Shown: in pieces, positions 8,062-14,451 of the stretch
Position numbering within the stretch: position 1 is the stretch's first letter
Layout of the letters: each line of letters begins with the position of its first letter
Source of the DNA: an uncultured Bacteroidales bacterium
GTDB taxonomy: Bacteria; Bacteroidota; Bacteroidia; Bacteroidales; Bacteroidaceae
Direction: 5' to 3'
Length of the DNA: 30,974 bases
NCBI GenBank assembly: GCA_937995875.1
Contig: CALKIW010000160.1
Location: forward strand, 1 to 30,974
Notes under the pieces: model-generated
The model's database searches: none
Seen by the model: only the letters and a program-made list of their open reading frames with translations
What the model was told of the DNA's origin: nothing
Position numbers and translations under genes: made by a program

Positions 8062-9158
8062 AGATACTTCTTTTAGGCGAATACAGCAATGTACACGCAA
8101 CTCTGGCCGAAGGACTGAGAACTCTCGGTCATCAAGTCACGGTGGCAAGCAACGGAGACTTCTGGAAGAACTATCCAAGAGATATAAACCTGGACCGGAA
8201 GCCGGGAAAGATAGGCGGAATACGGCTCATGAAAGATATTTTTATGAACCTGCCACGATTAAAAGGATATGATGTAGTGCAGATTATCAACCCATTGTTT
8301 GTGGAGTTGAAAGCCGAACGAAATTACAAACTCTATCGTTGGCTGCGCAAACACAACGACAAGGTTTTCATGGGTGCCTTCGGAATGGACTACTATTGGG
8401 TGCACGAGAATATTACACGAAAGCCATTGAGATACAGCGATTTTAACATCGGGAACTCCCTGCGAGAAAATACGGATGCCATCAAGGAGCGCAAAGACTG
8501 GATAGGTACGACCAAAGAAAAGCTCAATAAATACATCGCCAATGACTGTGATGGCATCATTTGCGGGCTATACGAATATTGGGCATGCTATCAACCGTTG
8601 TTCCCCACTAAAACCTGCTTTGTTCCGTTCCCCATCAAACGCAAGGAGGGGGTAGAACAGATGAATGCAACAACATCGCAGCCCTTAAACCTGTTTGTCG
8701 GCATCAGTAAAGCACGCAACGCATATAAAGGCACCGACATCATGCTCGCGGCAGCAAAAGCCGTAAGTGAAAAACATCCGGGCAAGCTGAATCTGACTAT
8801 AGTAGATGGATTGCCTTTCAACCAATATGTTAGGATGATGCATAAAGCGGATGCCATTCTCGACCAACTCTACAGCTACACCCCCGCCATGAACGCTCTG
8901 GAAGCCATGAGTCGAGGCATTGTTTGCATTGGCGGAGGTGAACCGGAGAACTATGAAATTATCGGCGAAAAAGAATTGCAACCTATCATTAATGTTGAGC
9001 CGACCTATGAAAGTGTGTTTGATGCTATAGAAGAATTGGTACTCAAGCCGGAAAGAATTGCAATGCTTAAACGTCAAAGCGTGGAATATATACAGCGTCA
9101 TCACGACTATATCAAAGTAGCAAAGCAATATCTCTCTGTTTATCAACAATATGGGTAG
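8058..9158 (+). CDS. GT-B type glycosyltransferase (GT4-like)
   Basis: A 366-residue protein with two Rossmann-like halves. It opens with MKILLLGEYSNVHATLAEGL, the usual GT-B acceptor-domain start with a glycine-rich turn and a 'GLxxLGHxVT' helix. The donor domain from about residue 215 has LFVGISKARNAYKGTD and, near residues 275-300, AMNALEAMSRGIVCIGGGEPENYE-type sequence. This corresponds to the E-x7-E-like nucleotide-sugar site, with one Glu in NALEAMSRG and one in EPENYE. The first acidic position is not obvious, so the family label is tentative. It shares ATGA with the previous gene and overlaps the following zinc-ribbon gene by 8 bases, so it belongs to the same unit and probably acts on the same glycan. 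Confidence 0.78.
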   Translation: MKILLLGEYSNVHATLAEGLRTLGHQVTVASNGDFWKNYPRDINLDRKPGKIGGIRLMKDIFMNLPRLKGYDVVQIINPLFVELKAERNYKLYRWLRKHNDKVFMGAFGMDYYWVHENITRKPLRYSDFNIGNSLRENTDAIKERKDWIGTTKEKLNKYIANDCDGIICGLYEYWACYQPLFPTKTCFVPFPIKRKEGVEQMNATTSQPLNLFVGISKARNAYKGTDIMLAAAKAVSEKHPGKLNLTIVDGLPFNQYVRMMHKADAILDQLYSYTPAMNALEAMSRGIVCIGGGEPENYEIIGEKELQPIINVEPTYESVFDAIEELVLKPERIAMLKRQSVEYIQRHHDYIKVAKQYLSVYQQYG

Positions 9159-9444
9159 AATCATTCAATATCGATGTATGCAATGCGGTTACACTGCTGA
9201 CGTATATGAGGGACGTGGTTTTATGGGACAACATATCGTAATGGTGAGCTGTCCCGACTGTCATACCGTCCAACCTCTGGTTGTTGGTGGCGTCATCGGC
9301 GACACGGCTCCGTCTTTCAGCAGCATTGTGGGACGCCTATGTCTGCAATGCGGAAGCGACAGGATAGAGGAGTGGACTTCCCACACTTGTCCCAAATGCA
9401 AAGCCACCATGAGGCCCACCGAAAACTGCAAATTCTGGACTTAG
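9151..9444 (+). CDS. Small four-CxxC zinc-ribbon protein of unknown role
   Basis: A 97-residue soluble protein with four CxxC pairs: CMQC, CPDC, CLQC and CPKC. These form two four-cysteine zinc ribbons, one in the N-terminal and one in the C-terminal half, joined by a Val/Gly-rich linker. There is no signal peptide or membrane helix. It starts inside the end of the GT-B gene (overlap ATGGGTAG, 9151-9158), so it is translated together with the glycosyltransferases. I do not recognise a named family. Zinc ribbons often bind nucleic acid or proteins, so a role in regulating or assembling the locus is possible but not shown. The short hairpin after the stop (9443-9462) has no T-run. Confidence 0.75.
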   Translation: MGRIIQYRCMQCGYTADVYEGRGFMGQHIVMVSCPDCHTVQPLVVGGVIGDTAPSFSSIVGRLCLQCGSDRIEEWTSHTCPKCKATMRPTENCKFWT

Positions 9445-9521
9445 CAGTCACGTTATACTGCTTATCATGAGATACTTCTGAGGAAGAGTAAGAAGATTCA
9501 CTCAAAAAAGAACAAGAAATA

Positions 9522-9552
9522 TTTGTGGATTACGAATTTATACTTATTTTTG
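9522..9552 (+). promoter_or_regulatory. Bacteroidetes promoter (TTTG - 19 bases - TATTTTTG)
   Basis: A -33-like TTTG at 9522-9525 and a -7 box TATTTTTG at 9545-9552 are 19 bases apart, which fits the Bacteroidetes consensus. Transcription would start near 9557-9560, about 15 bases before the ATG at 9574. This argues against the in-frame upstream ATG at 9523, which lies inside the promoter. Confidence 0.65.
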
Positions 9553-9573
9553 CAGCAGATATACAGTACTAAA

Positions 9574-10368
9574 ATGAAAGAGAAGAAAGCCATAACACTT
9601 AAAACGTTGAACAAAAGTAACGTATGGGATATTCAGGAAAACGACGTGTTCCGCATGTGGAAAGCCGCAGAACGTGATGCAGACCTGAAAGACAACATAC
9701 GCCGCTACACCGACATTATCCGCAGTGCTTTTGAGCTTGAAGAGCTGAAGATTGATAAACCGGAAGTAATCAAGAAGTATGAAGCAAGGGGATTCAAGAC
9801 GGGAACGATTCGTATCGATGACAGTGCCAAGCAGAAAATTGCCATTAAAAAACGCGCCATACTGAGAGTGACCGACCTCACCTATGAAAATATCCGCCAC
9901 ATTTCTGCGGCTAAACTTATAGAAGTGCTCGACCGTAATTTTGGCGGAGGATGGGAGTCGCTGTCACAAAGCGTGCGAGATATTATTGAGTCAGGCTTCG
10001 ACATTTCCACTACCACACTGCCTAAAGACCGGGTGCACAAAAGCGGTGGGCTCTACGAAAAGAAAACTGCAGACGGATTCGAAGTGCTGGAAATTCCCAA
10101 AGGCTCATGGGTAGAAGCAATCTTCGCAAAGGGGAAACCGGAGGTGGAATCTCATAAATCCTCCGGCAAGGACAAGAAAGATCTTCGTACAAACAGAGAC
10201 CTTAATGATGATGATGAATTGCCGAAAAATGATTTCGAGCAAGATGAGGAAGAAGACAGTTTCGACGAGGACAAACTCACGGAAGAAAGCTATCGCACAA
10301 CATTTGAAACAGACCCTGAAGACCTGAACTTCGAAGCAGAAGAAATTAGTGACGACAGCGATTTCTAA
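9574..10368 (+). CDS. Conserved-type cytoplasmic protein with a long acidic tail, function unknown
   Basis: A 264-residue protein without signal peptide or membrane helices. Residues 1-185 look folded, with alternating helices (WKAAERDADLKDNIRRYTDI) and a compact C-terminal part ending in FEVLEIPKGSWVEAIFAKGK. From about residue 186 the chain becomes lysine-rich and then strongly acidic and low in complexity (DDDELPKNDFEQDEEEDSF and EEISDDSDF), surely disordered. I chose 9574 over the upstream ATG at 9523 because a good promoter covers 9522-9552 and the extra residues (MWITNLYLFLQQ) look like translated promoter. It stands alone, with its own promoter and terminator. Such tails occur in nucleic-acid mimics, chaperone-like proteins and RNA-associated factors. 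No function can be assigned from sequence. Confidence 0.8.
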   Translation: MKEKKAITLKTLNKSNVWDIQENDVFRMWKAAERDADLKDNIRRYTDIIRSAFELEELKIDKPEVIKKYEARGFKTGTIRIDDSAKQKIAIKKRAILRVTDLTYENIRHISAAKLIEVLDRNFGGGWESLSQSVRDIIESGFDISTTTLPKDRVHKSGGLYEKKTADGFEVLEIPKGSWVEAIFAKGKPEVESHKSSGKDKKDLRTNRDLNDDDELPKNDFEQDEEEDSFDEDKLTEESYRTTFETDPEDLNFEAEEISDDSDF

Positions 10369-10395
10369 CCGGCAACACGAATAAAAGTACAACCT

Positions 10396-10440
10396 ATATC
10401 CTCCCATATCATTCATCAGATAATGGGAGGAATATTTTTA
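10396..10440 (+). terminator. Terminator after the acidic-tail gene
   Basis: CCTCCCAT (10400-10407) pairs with ATGGGAGG (10423-10430), extended by ATAT/ATAT across a small bulge. ATTTTTA follows. The stop codon is 30 bases upstream. Confidence 0.8.
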
Positions 10441-10597
10441 AGAAACCTCCCTTACACTAAGGCGTACCATTACACAACAATGGTTAAAATAGTTTTAATC
10501 AGATATAATTTATAACGCCATTTTCAGATTTGGGCATCGTCAGCATTAAAGACTGTTAAATAACAATCTATTGACAATGTAAGACGTAAATAATTGA

Positions 10598-10605
10598 TAT
10601 ATTTG
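10598..10605 (+). promoter_or_regulatory. Bacteroidetes -7 box for the DUF1573 gene
   Basis: TATATTTG matches TAnnTTTG and lies 28 bases before the ATG at 10634. A TTG at 10571-10573 is the nearest -33 candidate, but the 24-base spacing is longer than usual. Confidence 0.55.
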
Positions 10606-10633
10606 CAATATACTAATAAATTATGATCAGAAT

Positions 10634-11029
10634 ATGAAGAAACTATTATTTATAGCCCTGATGCTTGTAGGCGGCATTAATGCAGTACTTGCACAGGCTC
10701 AGATTAAATTCGATAAGGTTAATCATGATTTTGGAGCATTCTCCGAATCAACACCTGTTCAGAAATGTACATTCACATTTACAAATGTCGGTGACCAACC
10801 ATTGGTTATCAACCAAGCAGTAGCAAGCTGTGGTTGTACTGTACCCACCTATACCAAGACACCCATAAAATCCGGGCAGAAAGGCACCATTACCGTAACC
10901 TATAACGGAAAAGGGAAGTTTCCCGGACACTTCAAAAAAACCGTAACCATCCGCACCAACGGTGTTCCGGAAATGACCCGCTTGTATGTTGAAGGGAACA
11001 TGCAAGAGGTCAAAACAGACAAGAAATAA
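10634..11029 (+). CDS. DUF1573 domain exported protein
   Basis: A 131-residue protein with a signal peptide (MKKLLFIALMLVGGINAVLA, cleavage near residue 20-21) followed by one Ig-like DUF1573 domain. The diagnostic features are FDKVNHDFGAFSE at the start of the domain, TFTNVGDQPLVI in the second strand pair, the motif SCGCTVPTY with its two close cysteines, and a final G-x-x-TVTYNGKGK...TVTIRTNG segment. The family is abundant in Bacteroidetes and its biochemical role is not established; periplasmic location is inferred. Its length is that of a single-domain member. It has its own promoter and terminator, so it is probably a single-gene unit. Confidence 0.9.
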   Translation: MKKLLFIALMLVGGINAVLAQAQIKFDKVNHDFGAFSESTPVQKCTFTFTNVGDQPLVINQAVASCGCTVPTYTKTPIKSGQKGTITVTYNGKGKFPGHFKKTVTIRTNGVPEMTRLYVEGNMQEVKTDKK

Positions 11030-11038
11030 TATTCAAAG

Positions 11039-11077
11039 ATTCCACATACACTTCATAACGATGTATGTGGAATTTTA
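11039..11077 (+). terminator. Terminator after the DUF1573 gene
   Basis: ATTCCACATACA (11039-11050) pairs over 12 bases with TGTATGTGGAAT (11062-11073) and is followed by TTTAT. It begins ten bases after the stop codon and the A/T flanks make it potentially bidirectional. Confidence 0.85.
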
Positions 11078-11223
11078 TATCTGTACCTTTTATAAAGCCG
11101 TCTCCATCGTAGGAACACACAACAAGCTCTAACCTTTATTACCTGCTGTTCAACTTTAACCGACATTGTTACCTAAACCATCCTTTAAAAGCCTATTCAT
11201 AAAATTTAAACTTTAAACATATT

Positions 11224-12690
11224 ATGCAAGAATCTATTAAAAAAGCACTCACAGGCGATTTTAACAAGAAAAAGGCCCTATGGTTTCTGATTACTGCTAT
11301 TATCACCTTAATCGTTTGGAATCTTCCAAGCTCTATCTTTGGCATCGAGGGGCTTACCATCGTGCAGCAACGTGTTATTGCCATTTTCGTAATGGCCGTA
11401 CTACTGTGGCTTACCGAAGCCATACCGGCATGGGCTACTTCTGTAACGATCATCTTTGTATTGCTGTTCTGTGTCAGTAATTCTTCCTTTAAATTCCTAC
11501 AAGGGGATGGTGGCGAATATGGTCAGCTGCTCGACTCTGTAGGTATCATGGCGTGCTTCGCCGACCCTACCATTATTCTGTTTTTGGGTGGTTTCATTTT
11601 GGCTATCTCAGCAACAAAGTCCGGATTGGACGTATGGATGGCTAAAACCCTGATCAAACCTTTTGGTACAAAAAGCCAGAATGTGCTCTTGGGATTCTTG
11701 CTAATAACCGGCATTTTCTCCATGTTCATTTCCAACACCGCTACTGCTGCGATGATGCTCACCTTTCTCACGCCGGTGTTCAAGGCTCTGCCGGCAAACG
11801 GAAAGGGACGTATTGCACTCACGATGTCTATCCCAATCGGTGCCAATCTTGGCGGTATGGGGACCCCAATCGGAACACCTCCGAATGCTTTTGCCTACAA
11901 GGTGTTGAACGATCCGGCAGGACTTAACATGGACATAGGCTTCGGAGAATGGATGATGATCATGGTACCACTTGTATTCCTGCTGCTTATCATAGCATGG
12001 TTCTTACTTTGCAAGTTCTTCCCATTCTCTCAAAAGAACATCGAGCTAAAAATAGAGGGCGAAATGCAACATAACTGGCGTACCATTGTTGTAGGCATCA
12101 CTTTTGCCGTAACAATACTCCTCTGGATATTTGGAAAGCAAGTAGGTGTGAATGCTAATACCGTAGCCATGCTTCCTATTGCCGTATTTGCATTTACGGG
12201 AGTTATTACTGCCAAGGATTTACAAGACATTGACTGGGGTGTTATCTGGATGGTTGCCGGAGGATTTGCCTTAGGACTTGCCATGAATGGTACCGGACTT
12301 GCCGAGGTTGCCATAAAGTCTATTCCCTTTGGTGCCTGGAATCCCATTATCATTCTGGTTATAGCCGGACTTGTTTGTTATTTCCTTTCAAACTTCATCA
12401 GCAATACTGCCACTGCTGCCCTGATGATTCCTATCCTGAGTGTAGTTTGTGAAGGTATGGGAGACAAACTTAGTATCATCGGTGGAACATCAACCGTACT
12501 CATTGGTATTGCCATTGCTGCATCAAGTGCGATGTCACTGCCAATCTCCACCCCACCAAATGCCATTGCTTTCTCTACCGGACTTATACAACAAAAGCAC
12601 ATGTTGAAGACCGGCATTATCGTGGGTATTATTTCATTGATTATCGGCTTCTCATTATTGATAGCCGTAGGCAAGCTGGGAATACTATAA
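11224..12690 (+). CDS. DASS/SLC13 family sodium:anion (dicarboxylate-type) symporter
   Basis: A 488-residue inner-membrane carrier, expected to bring in di- or tricarboxylates (or sulfate-like anions) with sodium ions. It has about 11 hydrophobic segments and the inverted-repeat layout of the family. The two hallmark Ser-Asn-Thr motifs, which hold the substrate carboxylates and sodium, are at residues 170-172 (SNTATAAMML) and 393-395 (SNTATAALMI). Each is followed by a Gly/Pro loop, GTPIGTPPNAFA and LPISTPPNAIAF respectively. Length is normal for bacterial members. Substrate choice cannot be settled: succinate, malate, fumarate and citrate carriers all share these motifs. It is flanked by two strong terminators, so it is transcribed alone. 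I see no clear -7 box in the 146 bases upstream. Confidence 0.92.
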   Translation: MQESIKKALTGDFNKKKALWFLITAIITLIVWNLPSSIFGIEGLTIVQQRVIAIFVMAVLLWLTEAIPAWATSVTIIFVLLFCVSNSSFKFLQGDGGEYGQLLDSVGIMACFADPTIILFLGGFILAISATKSGLDVWMAKTLIKPFGTKSQNVLLGFLLITGIFSMFISNTATAAMMLTFLTPVFKALPANGKGRIALTMSIPIGANLGGMGTPIGTPPNAFAYKVLNDPAGLNMDIGFGEWMMIMVPLVFLLLIIAWFLLCKFFPFSQKNIELKIEGEMQHNWRTIVVGITFAVTILLWIFGKQVGVNANTVAMLPIAVFAFTGVITAKDLQDIDWGVIWMVAGGFALGLAMNGTGLAEVAIKSIPFGAWNPIIILVIAGLVCYFLSNFISNTATAALMIPILSVVCEGMGDKLSIIGGTSTVLIGIAIAASSAMSLPISTPPNAIAFSTGLIQQKHMLKTGIIVGIISLIIGFSLLIAVGKLGIL

Positions 12691-12713
12691 ATTAAATATA
12701 AAATAAAATTATT

Positions 12714-12762
12714 AAAACTAATGGAGCTATGGCTTTTTCAGCGATAGCTCCATTAGTTTTTA
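12714..12762. terminator. Strong bidirectional terminator between convergent genes
   Basis: A perfect 17-bp stem (12714-12730 with 12744-12760), starting AAAACTAATGG, encloses a 13-base loop. It has A-runs on the left and T-runs on the right, so it works on both strands. It serves the symporter gene (stop 24 bases away) and the minus-strand DUF3256 gene (stop at 12811). Confidence 0.92.
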
Positions 12763-12810
12763 ATATCAAAACACCGGAAAGTTGTAACCTCTAATAGGAA
12801 AAATGAGGTA

Positions 12811-13434
12811 TTATTCAAAAGTCCGGCCATTCCATTTCAAAGAAACAGACATGAGCAGGGGACGGATTTTGTCACGGTCTTCAATAGAAAGTAAAGGTAC
12901 AGACTGAAAGACCTGAAGATTATCATGAGATGCAGAAAGCGCAGCACCCGTCAAAACAAAGCTCACCTTTGAGGCGAGGGAATCCCATTCGTCCAATGAC
13001 ATAGAGTCCGGACGTGATAGCCTAAGTTCTTTCCGATACAATTCCAACGGATTAGGAATATCAAGTTTCTGCCAATCTTGTGTATAGAAATAAACATTGC
13101 TCTCCTTCTCAGGAGCACGCCAAGTTTTCACAACACACAAAACAGAATCGCCATCATGATAGGCCAGCCGTTTAATGTGCATATCCATAGCCTCATTTAA
13201 AGTGAGATGAATATAGTTTGATGTGATTGTATCCATCGCACTTTGCCCCCGAAGAGAATGTTCTACCTCCCCCTTCAACCCCATATTCAGAAACTCCGTC
13301 ATCTCCAAGCGATGATTACGATCTATATATGGTAGCAATGTATCGGGTAAAGACTCCCATATCTCTACCATAGACTTGGCCGAAATATTCAAGGAAAGAC
13401 AAAACAAGAATACAGATAAAATAAACTTTTTCAT
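12811..13434 (-). CDS. DUF3256 family exported protein
   Basis: A 207-residue protein with a signal peptide (MKKFILSVFLFCLSLNISA, cleavage near residue 19-20). The mature part has the features I associate with DUF3256: an early MVEIWESLPDTLLPYIDRNHR segment (WESLPDTLLPYI), LRGQSAMDTI, a T-x-S-x-Y-x-x-x-x-L stretch (TSNYIHLTL), and a long C-terminal half with VYFYTQDWQKL. Cysteine in the mature chain is limited to one position (LCVVKTW), so no disulfide is suggested. The family is Bacteroidetes-specific as far as I know, periplasmic by inference, and has no known activity. It is the second gene of a two-gene minus-strand unit, 55 bases after the 155-residue exported protein. Confidence 0.85.
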   Translation of the reverse strand: MKKFILSVFLFCLSLNISAKSMVEIWESLPDTLLPYIDRNHRLEMTEFLNMGLKGEVEHSLRGQSAMDTITSNYIHLTLNEAMDMHIKRLAYHDGDSVLCVVKTWRAPEKESNVYFYTQDWQKLDIPNPLELYRKELRLSRPDSMSLDEWDSLASKVSFVLTGAALSASHDNLQVFQSVPLLSIEDRDKIRPLLMSVSLKWNGRTFE

Positions 13435-13489
13435 AAAGCGACATTGATGTTGTACAGTCCTATATCTCTTCCCAAAACGTTATAGCCCT

Positions 13490-13957
13490 TCAAATGCGAA
13501 ATGGGCCAAATCGCATTTGTGTAGTCCAAATTCCATTACGGGGAGAAATGAAGATGGTGAATAAATGACCATAGCCCATCGGAGAACTGCCACCCGCATA
13601 GAACAAATTACCATCATCTTCAAAATCCATTGTCATGACGTGTTCTTTCTCCATCACCTTTGCTATATCAGAAAGCTGAGAAATAGCTGCTTTCTTGTTT
13701 CTCTGATTCATATAACAGCGAGCCTCCGTCAAACGACCTTCCTTGAATTTGAAAGTTATCTCGCTCCACTTAAACCCTTTGAAAGAAACGTTCTTGTATG
13801 TTACAGCATTTGCATCAGCAGCAACAGGGGTACCCAATACTGCTTCGATACATGGTACAGCCTCGTCATAAGCTGTCCCAAATCTAACTTTTCCTATCCC
13901 TTGTGCATTGGCCATAGTGGCACACATGAAACATAGTCCCAAAAGAGCTTTCTTCAT
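13490..13957 (-). CDS. Small exported protein, family not recognised
   Basis: A 155-residue protein with a good signal peptide (MKKALLGLCFMCATMANA, cleavage before QGIG). The mature chain is about 137 residues and is predicted to alternate strands and helices. It opens with KVRFGTAYDEAVPCIEAVLG, which looks like a repeated-family 'F-G-x-x-x-x-x-V-x-x-x-x' start. Two aromatic strands (FKGFKWSEITFKFKEGRL) and a C-terminal strand rich in aromatics (GHLFTIFISPRNGIWTTQ) follow. No catalytic motif or lipobox is visible. It lies directly upstream of the DUF3256 gene, so the pair may be co-expressed envelope proteins. The start is supported by the signal peptide. Confidence 0.78.
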   Translation of the reverse strand: MKKALLGLCFMCATMANAQGIGKVRFGTAYDEAVPCIEAVLGTPVAADANAVTYKNVSFKGFKWSEITFKFKEGRLTEARCYMNQRNKKAAISQLSDIAKVMEKEHVMTMDFEDDGNLFYAGGSSPMGYGHLFTIFISPRNGIWTTQMRFGPFRI

Positions 13958-14086
13958 ACTTACTTATATAATAGTAATCAACATATTAAGACGCGTCCCA
14001 CCCGCTTTGCTGCGAATTTGACGCATCATTAAAAAAATCATACCCATTAGGTACATATAAAAATTCATCAGAATTTGTTTCGCCTA

Positions 14087-14115
14087 CAAATTTACATAAA
14101 AATCGCGATATACAA
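14087..14115 (-). promoter_or_regulatory. Possible promoter for the exported-protein pair
   Basis: On the minus strand, TAAATTTG (14094-14087) matches TAnnTTTG. TTG at 14115-14113 lies 18 bases upstream as a -33 candidate. The leader to the ATG at 13957 would be about 125 bases. Confidence 0.45.
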
Positions 14116-14250
14116 GCCAGTGGGATAAAGAATGTTCCTTTTTTAGAGAAAAGTCAGATAATAAAAGATAGAATGCCACGCAAATTGCTGCTTTTGTAAT
14201 TTTACCAGATATTTTTATAGGGCAACGGTCGTGGTTGCGGGTTAAAATCG

Positions 14251-14258
14251 TAACTTTG
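14251..14258 (+). promoter_or_regulatory. Possible -7 box for the SNF2 helicase gene
   Basis: TAACTTTG matches TAnnTTTG. The nearest TTG upstream (14235-14237) is only 13 bases away, so the -33 half is weak. A start here would give a leader of about 185 bases. Confidence 0.4.
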
Positions 14259-14451
14259 TCGCATACTGTCACAAACTTGTCTTTGACAATAAAGCCGGCA
14301 TCATCCATCGCCAAACATGGTGAGCGTTTCTCGGCTTGCCTGTGACAATCTCCGGAGGAACAGGGAGGAGCCACTACGCGTTATTATTCCGCCCCAAGCG
14401 ACAGAACAACAGGAGACATAGACAAGCATAAATATTATTACCATAACAAAT

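Larger units (their letters stand above)
13958..14451. other. Divergent intergenic region holding promoters for both directions
   Basis: 494 bases between the minus-strand exported-protein pair and the plus-strand SNF2 gene. Possible -7 boxes are seen for each direction (listed separately), which would leave leaders of roughly 125 bases (minus) and 185 bases (plus). A 96-codon minus-strand open frame (14084-14374) has no motif or leader, overlaps both promoter candidates and is not called as a gene. No insertion sequence or long repeat was seen. Confidence 0.5.

Noticed and set aside
9443..9462. AGCAGT/ACTGCT hairpin after the zinc-ribbon gene as terminator
   Set aside because: Only six base pairs and no following T-run.
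14084..14374. Minus-strand open frame of 96 codons upstream of the SNF2 gene
   Set aside because: No motif, no leader, poor composition, and it overlaps both promoter candidates of the divergent region.
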